A DNA stretch of 64,000 nt from Caprella mutica (taxonomy: Eukaryota; Arthropoda; Malacostraca; Amphipoda; Caprellidae), in assembly GCA_947561585.1 (NCBI GenBank), contig CANNZV010002492.1:1-64000 (forward strand). The letters run 5' to 3'. Positions 34,401 to 44,555 of this stretch are shown in pieces. The notes beneath the pieces were generated by a model, which did no database searches, was not told where the DNA came from, and worked only from the letters and a program-made list of their open reading frames with translations. The position numbers and the translations under genes were made by a program. Position 1 is the stretch's first letter; every line of letters starts with the position of its first letter.

Positions 34401-37400
34401 GATAGTACATCATCACAGTGACTCTTTTTTTCTGATAGTCATCATCACAGTGACTCTTTTTTCTGATAGTACATCATCACAGTGACTCTTTTCTCTGATA
34501 GTATATCATCACAATGACACTTTTCTCTGATATAGTACATCATCACAGTGACTCTTTACTCTGATAGTACATCATCACAGTGACTCACTGTACACGTCCA
34601 CACGCTTATAATTCGTCAATATGTTTGGTAAATATTGGTTGTGATATCTAGGTATCACAAAATAATTATATTCAATGTACTTAAATTGGTCAATATAACT
34701 CATAGTCTCATATACATGATTGTATGTCAGAATATATAAATATTCACCGTCACATAAAAGTATACAATGTCTTACAGTCTTAGTTTTCGATTCTACTGTT
34801 TGACAAAGTTTTCAATTTTACTGCTTGACAAACAATTTTCCAACATGTTGGACCTCTTCAAACTCTAGTTTTTATCCAGTTGCTCTAAATACAGTTTTGT
34901 TGAGAAAAAGAATTAATTTTGTAGAGATTTTAGAACTAATCTTTTAAAATCTCTTGACTGAAAGGAAAAAATGTACTTTGCAAAGTACTTTTTACTTGGA
35001 AAGTAACAAGTACTTGTAAAAAGTACTTCTAAGTAATTATTCAAAGTACTTTTTGGAAAGTACTTCAAGTAGTACTTGAAGTACTTACTTGTTACTTAGT
35101 ACTTTTACTTGGTACTTGGGAAGTACTTTCCCGCCCATCTCTGCCTGTATCGCATATTGTCATCTAGCGTGTAATAAGATCATACAGGGTGGGCGCTAAA
35201 TAGTCTACATTTTAAAATAGCCGTAACTATTTTAACATACGAGATGGGAAATATAAACAAAAATCATTTGGAAGTAAAGAAGTCAAATTTTACTAACTAC
35301 CTTGTATAACCAGTTATTTTCCAAAGTGTCCACCGTCACCAGTAATACACTAGTTAATACGAGAAGAAATGTTCTTAAATGACTTTGCCAAGCATTTCAC
35401 TATTGTTTAAGGCTTTGTAAAATCAAAGAAATGTAACTGTAAAAAGGTATATAAACAATGAAATGCTCGGTAAAGGCATTGGTAATTTTGCGTCTCGTAT
35501 TGAGAAGTGTTATTACTGCTGATGGCGGACACTCTGAAAAAAAAATGTAACAAGATAGTTAACAAAATTTGACTCCATGTTTTATTCGAATGATCTTTGT
35601 TTGAATTTCCTATCTCATATGTAAATATAGTTATGGCGATTTTAAAACGTGTAGTTTTTAGATCTTAAACTGTACAATGCTTACATTCTGTATTCTGTGC
35701 AAATATATAATGTAAATATTTAATACAAATCCAAAAGCACTCACCACCATCCAGAACGTGGACCAAGGTACTAGCGCTTCCTTTATCGGTGTAACAGGTG
35801 TAGGTGCCAGATAGGGAGTTTACCATGTTTCGGACTATTAGCGAATCCATGTTATTGATTTTACTCGGTTGTAAATCAACATTGCTTGGTAACTTGACAT
35901 CTGGGGCCATCAATGTTTCTACATAACCGTCATATGCTACTCGAATCCAGGAAGTTGGAGTCACATGTTCCTAGGTGAGAAAGTATATTGTTATTACAAT
36001 AACAACTGGGGAATGTCTCAGTTCTCGGCATATTCCGAATACTATGAGTGTGCGAGTACCTGGATGCTCCTCTTCCTCAATTCGGTCAAATGCAAAAATA
36101 ATCAATGGCATTTCCATTTCTTTGGTAAGAGTTTTGATTACTTAATGGAACTAGCCATGATCCGGAAAAAAATGAGTTTGGTGGAAGAGGTGGAGTATCT
36201 GTATTTTGTAATGACCAATAACTGCATGACAACTGTATTGAGAATTTATGCTATGTGAGTAGGTGCATTGAATGCTGTACAGTTAGGATAAAAATTAACT
36301 CCCACATTTAATTTATTGTTGCTGTATACCGCCCACCTAATGGCACTCTTGACGATTTTAATGAAAACATGATTGCCAATTGTAATATTAGGAGATTGTA
36401 ATATAAACTTGATTGATTTTCAAAATTATAATGTGTATGTACGAAATTTTGTTTTCAACATGTTTTCGCATAATTATTTCTCTGTTATTTCTAAACCAAC
36501 AATGTTCCCTTGTGGTAACTAATATGGTGTCCCATCCCTTCTTGATCACATCTGGTACATCATCACAGTGACTCTTTTCTCTGATAGTACATCATCACAG
36601 TGCCTCTTTTCTCTGATAGTACATCATCACAGTGACTCTTTTCTCTGATAGTACATCATCACAGTGACTCTTTTTTCTGATATTACATCATCACAGTGAC
36701 TTTTTTCTCTGATAGTACATCATCACACTGACTCTTCTCTCTGACAGTACATCATCACAGTGACTCTTTTATCTGATAGTACATCATCACAGTTACTCTT
36801 TTCTCTGATAGTACATCATCACAGTGACTCTTTTCTCTGATAGTACATCATCACAGTGACTCTTTCTCTGATAGTACATCATCACAGTGACTCTTTTCTC
36901 TGATAGTACATCATCACAGTGACTCTTCTCTCTGATAGTACATCATCACAGTGACTCTTTTCTCTGATAGTACATCATCACAGTGACTCTTTTCTCTGAT
37001 AGTAAATCATCACAGTGACTTTTACTTGGTACTTACTTGGACTTAGTACTTTTAACTTGGTACATGGAAAGTACAATCTCGCCCATCTCCATGTATCCGC
37101 TAGTTTATAGCACTGCACACTTCATGGTTGTTTAATGACCTGGTATGGGGTGGGGGGACGGCACACCCTCCTGATGCACATGTATTAGTATTCGATTTCA
37201 AAATAAATAAAATGAAGTTATTTTAGGGCCAGTTAAAGGGGTTCAGAAACGCATGGCGCATTCTCAAGATTGTGCAAATCAGCCAATTGGACAGAACAAA
37301 TGCAAATGTATGACTCATTTTTATCTATATTGTGAATTATTTTCACATTGTAAGAAACATTATTTCTTTTCTTTTATTATTTCCATTTACTGCAAGTTAA

Positions 37401-40400
37401 AACTTAAAACTACTACCAATATTTGTGTACGAAATATGTACCACCAACCACTCAATTCATTCTAATAACTCAATATACCCTTCAATTAGAAAACGAAAAG
37501 AAAATGGTAGGGGCACTGAAATTCCATCTTTCGGCACCAAAAAACTCAATATGTGCCTGCCCCTGGTCTAGGATCATTAATCTACAAACTGCATAAAATT
37601 ATATACCTACTTCTAAATTTTTTAATACTCTGTGCACAACAATTGTCTGAAACACTAATATGACGCTGAAGAAAAAGATTGTACATTCTTTGTTTTGATT
37701 TCTAATTTGAATTCTATTTAAAACTATTTTTGTTCGGCTTTTCCGAATTATTTCCTGAAGTATATAAACGTTACTATAATAGGTTTCTCCTATTTTATAC
37801 CTTCAAACAAATATTTAATGGATTGAATATAGCTACCTAGCTGACATTCAAAACAAGTGTACATTCTTTTTCTTTAGACTGAAAATTAGCAAGACTGATG
37901 TACAACAGCTTGTATACTTGTAGTTATAAAACCTTCAGACCGGTTTGTTATTTGAATATATTTATGTTATTGTTATCAAGAATATAAATCGTTTATCAAC
38001 GGAACTAGATTGGAAAGGTAATAAGCGTGATGGGAGAGTAGTATTCCGCATTCTGGCTTCTGATATCTCTTAACTAGGAGTCTAGGAAGCTCATTTTATC
38101 AGCTCCATGTTCATGATGCCACCCGATCTTGAAAACCTCAAGGAATATTTCGACGAAAAATTCAGTTCTCTAGCCGCACACTCACAAGCTGCTCCAGTTA
38201 ATAACTTTCAGTTTAAATCGAAGGGCAATCAAATTTAAGCTAATTTCAGACAAAAGGTGACTTCAATACTCGCTACTGCTAAAAAAAAGCCGCCAGAGAA
38301 GACTATGACGGCGTCAGTTGAGCATTGCTCTGAAGCCTCTAGTGCTACCCAGGTAGCAAGCATTATTCCTGGGATATTAAGGGAATAACTCCTGGAAGAA
38401 GGATATATTCCCTTTATATCCTAGGAATAAATCCTTGCTGCCTGGGTAGTAACCTGAAATGCTATGAGCATTTGGCATCAAGAGCCGGTTATGCAAAGCA
38501 CAATTTCAGTACTAATTCGGTGAGTTCCGTTAATAATGTGTTTGTGTCTGGGTGCTCAAGATTAAGAATAAGATTTTGGGCTGAAATTATTAAAGATGCC
38601 TTTATATTGGATTTGATAAAATATGGATACAAGATAATAAAAGTGCGTTGAATGAGAGGGATTTTGTTAACAAAGAAATTTCGAAACTCTTACTTTAAGG
38701 TTGCATTACAGAAACTAGTTCGAAACCCAGCGTAATAAATCCCTTATCAGTGTCAATAAATCATTTGGGCAAGAAAAGATTGATATTGGACCTGCGTAAC
38801 GTAATCATAATCAAATTTTTTTTAAATATGAAGAGCTGAATATCCTTAAACAGTATTTAAATTCTGATTACTATACAGCTAAGTTCGATCTTAAATCTGG
38901 GTACCATCAAGTAGATATATATTCAGAATGCATGGAGAAATGATGACCAAACAACAAAATATTATATAATCAACGTGTTGCCTTTTGAACTTTCGTCAGC
39001 ATGTAGTATATTTACTAAAGTTCTTAGATCACTAATATGTCATTGCGAAAACTAAGAATTAGAATCATTAGGTACCTAGATGACGGCATAATAGGTAATC
39101 ATAGTAAACCCCTGATAATTTCTCAAACAGAACAAATTAAAAGTGGCCTTTACAAAGCAAGATTCTTAATTAATGAGGAGAAATCTATTTGGAAACCAAA
39201 TAAACAATTAGAATGGTTAGGCGTCTCTATCAATCTCACTACCATGAATTTTGAATTACCTAATGATAAAATTATAAGATCAAGGAATTTAATAAATCGA
39301 ACTCTAGAAAAAACAGTACCTGCTAGGCAGTTGTCAATGGTAACTGGAACTATTCTCGCTACAAGAGAAGCAAACGGAATTAAAACTCTTCTCGTGACTA
39401 AACGATTGCAAATGTGTATTATGGGTTCTGATTATTGGGATAGGTATTTAAAAAATTTAGAAGATGCACAGGAAGAATTGCTTTATTGTAGTTCTGAATT
39501 CACGAAAGATACAATTTCCAGCTCAATCGTGCCTAATAATAAAACTTCTCTCACTATTTACACAGATGCAAGCGACATTGGTGGAGGTGGATATATTGTG
39601 GAATTTTCAGGATCTGATTCCTTTTTCCAATGGTGTGCAAATCAGACATCAGAGATCAGTACTCATAGAGTATTAATAGCATTTTTCCTGATTCTTTACA
39701 ACTTTAGATGCATATTGAACGAAACTAAGATTAGATGGTTTTGCAACAACTTGAACGTGGTAAAAATATTTTAAAACAGGTAGTATGGTTCTTACACTAC
39801 ATGAAATTATCTTAAATATAAACAAGTTATGTTGAGAATCTGGGATAGAAATATTTCCAGAATGAATTGAGCGAGAACGAAATAAGATCGCAGATTCTCA
39901 AAGTAGAAACTGGAATAGTGACGAATGGTCAGTGTCTAATAACTTGTTTAGTTATTTTGATATAGTTTGGGGACCGCATACAATCGATCGCTTTGCTAAT
40001 TCTTGTAGTACTAAATGCACTAAATTTAAATCCCGCTCTCCTTGTAAAATTTCCATAGAAACAGATTGCTTCAATTTTGAATGGAGCAACGAGAACAATT
40101 ACTGGTTAGTTCCTTCAGTGCATCTGATTGGGACTTTAAGTCACCTAAAAAAATGCAAGGCAAAGGAAACTCTTGTAGTTCCAAAATGGAAAATTCAAAT
40201 TTTTGGCCTCTCTTGTGAGACGCTTATGGGAAATTCGCGTCGTTTGTTGCTGATTATATATGATACAAAAATCCTACGAATTTCTTTTCTAGCCCTAATT
40301 CCAAATCTGTGTTCAATGAGTAATTTAAATCTAATGTACTAGTTTTGTAAATAAGATTTTAAATTCATAATCGTTAATAATAAATTACACTCATCGTTTT

Positions 40401-40911
40401 CCTGTGTTTTCGTCTCTGGTTGAATAACTTGAAATTTTTTGTTGACCCATCTTTCCCTATTCCCATTGCTAAAAGACTTTCTGATCGATGGTTTCTGGGT
40501 AAAGTAGAGAGCCTGCTACAGTACGAGCCTACATAAGCGAATACAACGCTCTACTTCATAAAGGTGGGCTAAATAGTGTGAATACTCACATGATCAGTTC
40601 CGCTCTCAACATAACAAGGGATATATACTGTGCTATCGATTGTAGTGAATAGCTCTGGGATATTTAATCCATCAACTGTTGGAAAAATAGTGTAATAATC
40701 ACTAACATAGATTCCCTTCATGATTATGATATAAACATTTACGCGTTCAGGATTCAAATTTTTACTATAATTATAAATAATTCAGTATTATTAAAATGTT
40801 TTCAGATACTAAAGTAGAATAAAGAAAAAGAAAATATAAATAAATTCACTCACCTCGGGTTTGAATTAAGAAGAAACTACTTAAAGCTAGAACTAAAAAT
40901 GAGAACACCAT
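31493..40911 (-). CDS. Secreted Ig-domain plus C-type-lectin-domain protein, six exons
   Basis: Read from splice sites: exons 40911-40854, 40675-40590, 35970-35745, 32501-32307, 32030-31939 and 31645-31493. Every junction is GT-AG and phases agree, giving 810 nt and 269 residues with no stop. Residues 1-19 are a signal peptide (MVFSFLVLALSSFFLIQTR) with no later membrane segment, so the product is secreted. Residues ~21-123 are one Ig domain: Cys40, Trp56, and SGTYTCY with Cys107. Residues ~134-264 are a long-form CTLD with Cys134, 145, 162, 236, 255 and 264 (CLYYSHEKMSW, RICYRR, AQCDSLKYNFLCEQ). No EPN/QPD or WND motif is present, so classical calcium-dependent sugar binding is doubtful. Ig plus lectin secreted proteins are humoral recognition factors in molluscs (VIgL/CREP); a role here is inference. 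Introns 2 and 3 are TE-filled. Confidence 0.87.
32865..33065. mobile_element. MITE, GATAAGTTCCGAATTATCGG family, in intron 3
   Basis: TAGGATAAGTTCCGAGTTCT at the left with GAACCAGTTCCACATTATCG, and ATATGGAGCTGGTCGATAAC inverted at the right. A second left-type end at ~32760-32790 (ATATGGAACTGGTCAATAAC) suggests two overlapping copies. Confidence 0.55.
33363..35143. mobile_element. Non-autonomous hAT-type element with minisatellite (copy 2), intron 3
   Basis: CAGAGATGGGCG and CGCCCATCTCTG ends, flanked by a perfect 8-bp duplication CCTGTATC (33355-33362 and 35144-35151), diagnostic of hAT transposition. Contains ~32 copies of the same 32-bp unit as copy 1 (33557-34593), followed by the same CACTGTACACGTCCACACGC segment. 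Lies wholly in intron 3 of the Ig-CTLD gene. Confidence 0.92.
33557..34593. repeat. 32-bp minisatellite in hAT copy 2 (~32 copies)
   Basis: Same unit as at 297-1576, but fewer copies and different variants (GGTACATCA, TATATCA), including a local duplication CTGACACTGATAG at ~34203. The array length therefore changes independently of the element's ends. Confidence 0.9.
35185..35662. mobile_element. Mariner-type MITE, intron 3
   Basis: Starts CAGGGTGGGCGCTAAATAG after a TA, with inverted sub-terminal blocks ATTTTAAAATAGCCGTAACTA / TAGTTATGGCGATTTTAAAA and ACGAGATGGGAAATATAAAC / TTTGAATTTCCTATCTCATA. A long palindrome fills the centre (TGAAATGCT, AAGCATTTCA). The last ~20 bp of the right end are lost, only ~80 bp before exon 3 of the lectin gene. 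Confidence 0.7.
36060..36546 (+). pseudogene. LINE endonuclease fragment, intron 2
   Basis: Three frames in turn show APE endonuclease motifs: FHFFGKSFDYLMEL, then a GGRGVSVF-like segment, then YRPPNGTLDDFNENM, then GDCNINLIDF (D-x-N pair) and SLLDHIW. Many frameshifts mark it as old. The motif set (FPCGN, SLLDHIW) differs from the LINE at 4.4-8.9 kb, so it is a different family. Cut off at the right by hAT copy 3. Confidence 0.6.
36547..37097. mobile_element. Truncated hAT-type minisatellite element (copy 3), intron 2
   Basis: About 15 copies of the 32-bp unit (36552-37020), then a shortened right terminus with CTTGGTACTTACTTGGACTT and TCGCCCATCTC. No left terminus and no intervening 500-bp segment, so it is an internal deletion or a partial copy inserted into a LINE fragment. 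Confidence 0.75.
37625..37905. repeat. Duplicated ~290-bp segment (partner 61437-61720)
   Basis: Blocks TTTTTTAATACTCTGTG, TTTATACCTT, AATGGATT, TGACATTCAAAAC and GTGTACATTCTTTTTCTT occur in the same order and orientation at both sites, at perhaps 75-80% identity. This copy is in intron 2 of the lectin gene. The other lies next to the coiled-coil exon candidate at 61.2 kb. Confidence 0.65.
38345..38449. mobile_element. 105-bp palindromic MITE inside the DIRS remnant
   Basis: CTACCCAGGTAGCAAGCATT pairs inverted with AATCCTTGCTGCCTGGGTAG, and ATTCCTGGGATAT/ATATCCTAGGAAT continues the stem almost to the centre. Essentially a foldback element. Confidence 0.75.
39037..39774 (+). pseudogene. DIRS-type reverse transcriptase/RNase H fragment
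   Basis: RT motif C reads IRYLDDGI, followed by SIWKPNKQLEWLGVSINL, a segment highly characteristic of DIRS/Ngaro RT. The RNase H start is LTIYTDASDIGGGGYI, ending near IRWFCNNLNVV. The upstream part in other frames has LDLRNV, TAKFDLKSGYHQVDI (motif A) before a stop at ~38941. The Met at 39037 is not a true start. The piece is 245 codons long, without internal stops, but isolated by frameshifts on both sides. Confidence 0.8.
39932..40342 (+). pseudogene. DIRS-type region downstream of RNase H
   Basis: IVWGPHTIDRFANSCSTKCT, then NNYWLVPSVHLIGTLSHLK, then KETLVVPKWK form the conserved block that follows RNase H in DIRS-like polyproteins (GPHTIDRFA / WLVPP / LIVPKW). 136 codons, frame-broken beyond ~40200. 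Ends ~230 bp before exon 2 of the lectin gene on the opposite strand. Confidence 0.75.
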
Positions 40912-41012
40912 TTTTTTTATTTCAACAAAAAATACTATGTTCTCTGATGTAGGGATTTTAGTGATGATGTAAGATTTTATCAGTGGTGGCAGTATTTCAC
41001 TCAGCAGCAAAG

Positions 41013-41045
41013 TGACGACTGGTACTCAGAACAGTGACTTATATA
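41013..41045 (-). promoter_or_regulatory. TATA box and initiator of the Ig-CTLD gene
   Basis: On the minus strand, TATATAA (41045-41039) is followed 32 nt later by an initiator-like TCACTT (A at 41013). This leaves a ~100-nt 5' UTR before the ATG at 41911-900 frame position 40911. Spacing is exactly that of a focused TATA promoter, as often used by inducible secreted-protein genes. Confidence 0.5.
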
Positions 41046-41887
41046 GTAGCTAACTAGCTTACTTATGAGGTCATATCAATTAAATTACTTTACTGAGTTC
41101 TAAGATATACACAAGAATCTATTCATGCCAAACCATGCACTCGGCAACAGATCTAATTACAATATAGTGCCAGATTAGTTTAATATTACATTACATTACA
41201 TTAAATTAAGTTTAACAATGGACTCTTTGATAACTACTAAATGGAGTGTGTGTATTAAATGGTACTCTGCAGCAACAAGATTAATAAAATATCAATGCTG
41301 AAGTTAGTTTTATGTCGCAACCATTCGCTTGTTTGCTTATTTGACGGATACTGCAATAAGAATTATGGGAGGGAACAATTTATCCTAATTTATTTAGTTT
41401 CAAACGATAATTAATAAGAAAATTTTCTATTCGAAATCTCGAAACCTGAAATTACATTCAACGTTGAAATATTATTAACATTTTTATAATATAGAAATCT
41501 CAAAGAAATCTTTTTAATCAGTATTTATTTATTGCCCGAAAATTTATTTTATAGAAATTACATAAGGGCTTGTTGAATTGTAGATTTTTTTATACCATAT
41601 CCTTAATCTGAGAAAAATAACTTTTGAGAAAATAAATTGAATTCTAAAGAAATTGAATCCAATTTCTAGTTATCTTTTTTATAAATAGATTACCTAAAAA
41701 GTGGATGCAAAAAATGAAAACAAAAAATGGCGGCACTGGAAACATTTCAAAAATCATTTAGATTATACTTTTATAGGCAATATTATACAAATTCGGTTGG
41801 AATTATTTAGGAATGAAGTAGGTAATCATTAAGCTATAAGAAGAAATTTGATTATATAAATTTGACTATAAAATTAAATTTATTATT

Positions 41888-42044
41888 TAGGGTAAGTTAC
41901 GAATTGTCGGTCGGTTTCACATCTTCGGTCATATAAGAAAAACGATACAATAAAAATAATTTGTTTTTCTTTTAATTAATATTCATGATAGCTGCCAATA
42001 AAAATACTAATAAAATAAAATAATTGTTATTATTGTAATAAGAT
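41888..42044. mobile_element. Truncated MITE, GATAAGTTCCGAATTATCGG family
   Basis: Left end TAGGGTAAGTTACGAATTGT with CGGTTTCACATCTTCGGTC. The right end is replaced by the AT array that follows. Confidence 0.55.
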
Positions 42045-42362
42045 TTTTAAAACAAAATTAGATTGCATACAACAAAATTAGATTTTATAAAATTATATTT
42101 CATAAAATTAGATTTCTTAAAAATAGATTCCATAAAAATAGATTCCATAAAAATAAAATTATATTTCATAAAATTATATTTCATAAAATTATATTTCATA
42201 AAATTATATTTCATAAAATTATATTTCATAAAATAAAATAATATTTTATGAAATAAAGTTATATTTATAAAATAAAATTATATTTTATGAAATAAAATTA
42301 TATTTTATGAAATAAAATTATATTTTATGAAATAAAATTATATTTTATGAATATTAAATTAA
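42045..42362. repeat. AT-rich 15-bp array that turns into its own inverse
   Basis: 42045-42235 is built of AAAATTATATTTCAT units. 42240-42355 is built of the inverse orientation (ATGAAATAAAATTATATTTT). Together they form a potential ~100-bp-arm hairpin. The reading frame through it (KYNFM repeats) is an artefact. Confidence 0.85.
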
Positions 42363-42379
42363 AGTTGTAAATAAATAAA

Positions 42380-43650
42380 ATAAAATTAAAGTTGTAAATA
42401 AAGTGCATAGTGAAGGGTTAAAATAACCAACAATAGTTGTAAATAAAGTGCACAGTGAAGTATAAGACAACCACCAATAGTTGTAAATAAAGTGCACAGT
42501 GAAAAGTTAAAACAACCACCAATAGTTGTAATTGAAGTGGACAGTGAAGGATTAAGACAACCACCAATAGTTGTAAATAAAGTGCACAGTGAAGAGTTAA
42601 AACAACCACCAATAATTGTAAATGAAGTACACAGTGAAGAGTTAAAACAACCACCAATAATTGTAAATGAAGTGCACAGTGAAGAGTTAAAACAACCACC
42701 AATAATTGTAAATAAAGTGGACAGTAAATGGTTAAGACAACCACCAATAGTTGAAGTAAATAAAGTGCACAGTGAAGGGTTAAAACAACCAACAATAGAT
42801 GTAAATACAGTGTACAGTGAAGATTTAAAACAACCACCAATAGTTGTAAATAAAGTGCACAGTGAAGGGTTAAAACAACCACCAATAGTTGTAAATAAAG
42901 TGTGCAGTGAAACGTTAAAACAACCACCAATAGTTGTAAATAAATTGGACAGTGAAGGGTTTAAACAACCACTAATAGTTGTAAATAAAGTACACAGTGA
43001 AGATCTAAATAGATCTAAATAAAGTGCAAAGTGAAAAGTTAAAACAACCATCAATAGTTGTAAATAAAGGGCACAGTGAAACGTTAAAACAACCACTAAT
43101 AGTTGTAAATAAAGTGCACAGCGAAAAGTTAAAACAACCACCAATAGTTGTAAATAAAGTGCACAGTGAAAAGTTAAAACAACCACCAATAGTTGTAAAT
43201 AAAGTGCACAGTGAAGAGTTAAAACAACCACCAATAGTTGTGAATAAAGTGCACAGAGAAGGGTTAAAACAACCACCAATAGTTGTAAATAAAGTGCACA
43301 GTGAAGAGTTAAAACAACCACCAATAGTTGTGAATAAAGTGCACAGAGAAGGGTTAAAACAACCACCAATAGCTGTAAATGAAGTGCACAGTGAAGAGTT
43401 AAAACAACCACCAATAGTTGTGAATAAAGTGCACAAAGAAGGGTTAAAACAACCACCAATAGCTGTAAATGAAGTGCACAGTGAAGAGTTAAAACAACCA
43501 CCAATAGTTGTGAATAAAGTGCACATAGAAGGGTTAAAACAACAGCCAATAGCTGTAAATGAAGTGCACAGTGAAGAGTTAAAACAACCACCAATAGTTG
43601 TGAATAAAGTGCACAGTGAAGAGTTAAAGCAACCACCAATGGGTAGTCTA
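42380..43650. repeat. 45-bp array (~28 copies), open on both strands
   Basis: The unit is AGTGCACAGTGAAGAGTTAA + AACAACCACCAATAGTTGTA + AATAA (45 bp). From ~43200 a two-unit (90-bp) higher-order pattern appears (GAAGAGTT alternating with GAAGGGTT/GTGAATAAA). Because 45 is a multiple of three, long frames exist on both strands: plus 42492-43022 and 43024-43653 (VHSEELKQPPIVVNK repeats), minus up to 441 codons. No start context, splice site or unique protein sequence supports translation. It ends at a TATAAAAG at ~43676. A diverged copy lies in the 3' UTR of the lectin gene (31361-31437). Confidence 0.93.
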
Positions 43651-43847
43651 TAAGTCTTGAGTAGGATTGCAGTGTATAAAAGAGGTGGAGGAAGGGTGCG
43701 GGTAATATCAAACATTGGCTAATGTGTGTTTTAATTGAATCAGCTATTAAAATGGAACCAGCATATTTAATTATGTAATATTTCGTTAGGATTAGCTCAA
43801 CTTTACAATTAATTAACGAAATTCCTCATTCGGGCTAATATAACCGA

Positions 43848-43970
43848 AAGGTACCATAAGATACCATTTGGTTCCTTTCAGTACCATTTGGTTCCTTTCG
43901 GTACCATTTGGTTCCTTTCGGTACCATTTGGTTCCTTTCAGGACCATTAGGTTCCATTGGTTGCCATTCG
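43848..43970. repeat. ~20-bp tandem array (five to six copies)
   Basis: GTACCATTTGGTTCCTTTCG repeats with decaying copies at each end. Followed by a short inverted pair, AGTAAATCCACC / GGTGGAATTTACT (44037-44113). Confidence 0.8.
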
Positions 43971-44555
43971 GTAGATAGTCCTACCCTTGCCTTCGATGTC
44001 ATTCGGTCTCTAACATTCGGTAAATAGTCCTACCACAGTAAATCCACCAATTTTGCTTTAATATTATATTCAGAGGGAAAAATTCCTCTAACATGACGGT
44101 GGAATTTACTATGACATACAAACTGGTATGAACAGTTGCGAACAATTTACCAATTTCTGCATACTGGTTCTGGTGGAGCCAGGAAATAAAGCATGTCCAT
44201 AACTCACTATTTTAATGGCGAGTTTCACTGTTTGTTCAGTAATTTTGAGCTCTTCAATAGCAAATGGCGAGAAATATATATTTTTCTCCTATGCTACAAA
44301 CTATCTACAATGTTATTTTGGAGAGAATTTATGATTATTTGATCATTTTGGAGACAAATTTGGTTATTTTTGGAGAGAGCTGGAGAGACAAAATGAGAGT
44401 TTATGAGACATACTATTTTACTTTGTGGTGGAGTAGGTCCTAGCCTAAGGTAGGCAAAGAATTAGTAAATTTTAATCTATATTTTGCGGATAGCAATTTA
44501 GGTACGGAAGAAACTAGGAGGAATTATAATTATAGTATAGATAAGTATATTATAT

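Larger units (their letters stand above)
38090..40345 (+). mobile_element. DIRS-like retrotransposon remnant, intron 2
   Basis: The order gag-like segment (38107-38240, NFQFKSKGNQ), RT (38650-39300), RNase H (39540-39720) and a methyltransferase-side region (39932-40342) is that of DIRS/PAT elements. Multiple frameshifts. No inverted or split direct repeats and no recombinase were found, so both ends are lost. Opposite in direction to the host gene. Confidence 0.75.

Noticed and set aside
35965..36258. 97-codon plus-strand frame starting MFLGEKVYC
   Set aside because: Its start lies antisense to exon 3 of the lectin gene and its end is LINE endonuclease debris; the frame joins two unrelated things.
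38690..38730. GTTCGAAACCC resembling a tRNA B box
   Set aside because: No A box or cloverleaf around it; it lies within the DIRS RT reading frame.
42386..43711. 441-codon minus-strand open frame, hydrophobic repeats
   Set aside because: Artefact of the stop-free 45-bp unit; frames are equally open on the plus strand.
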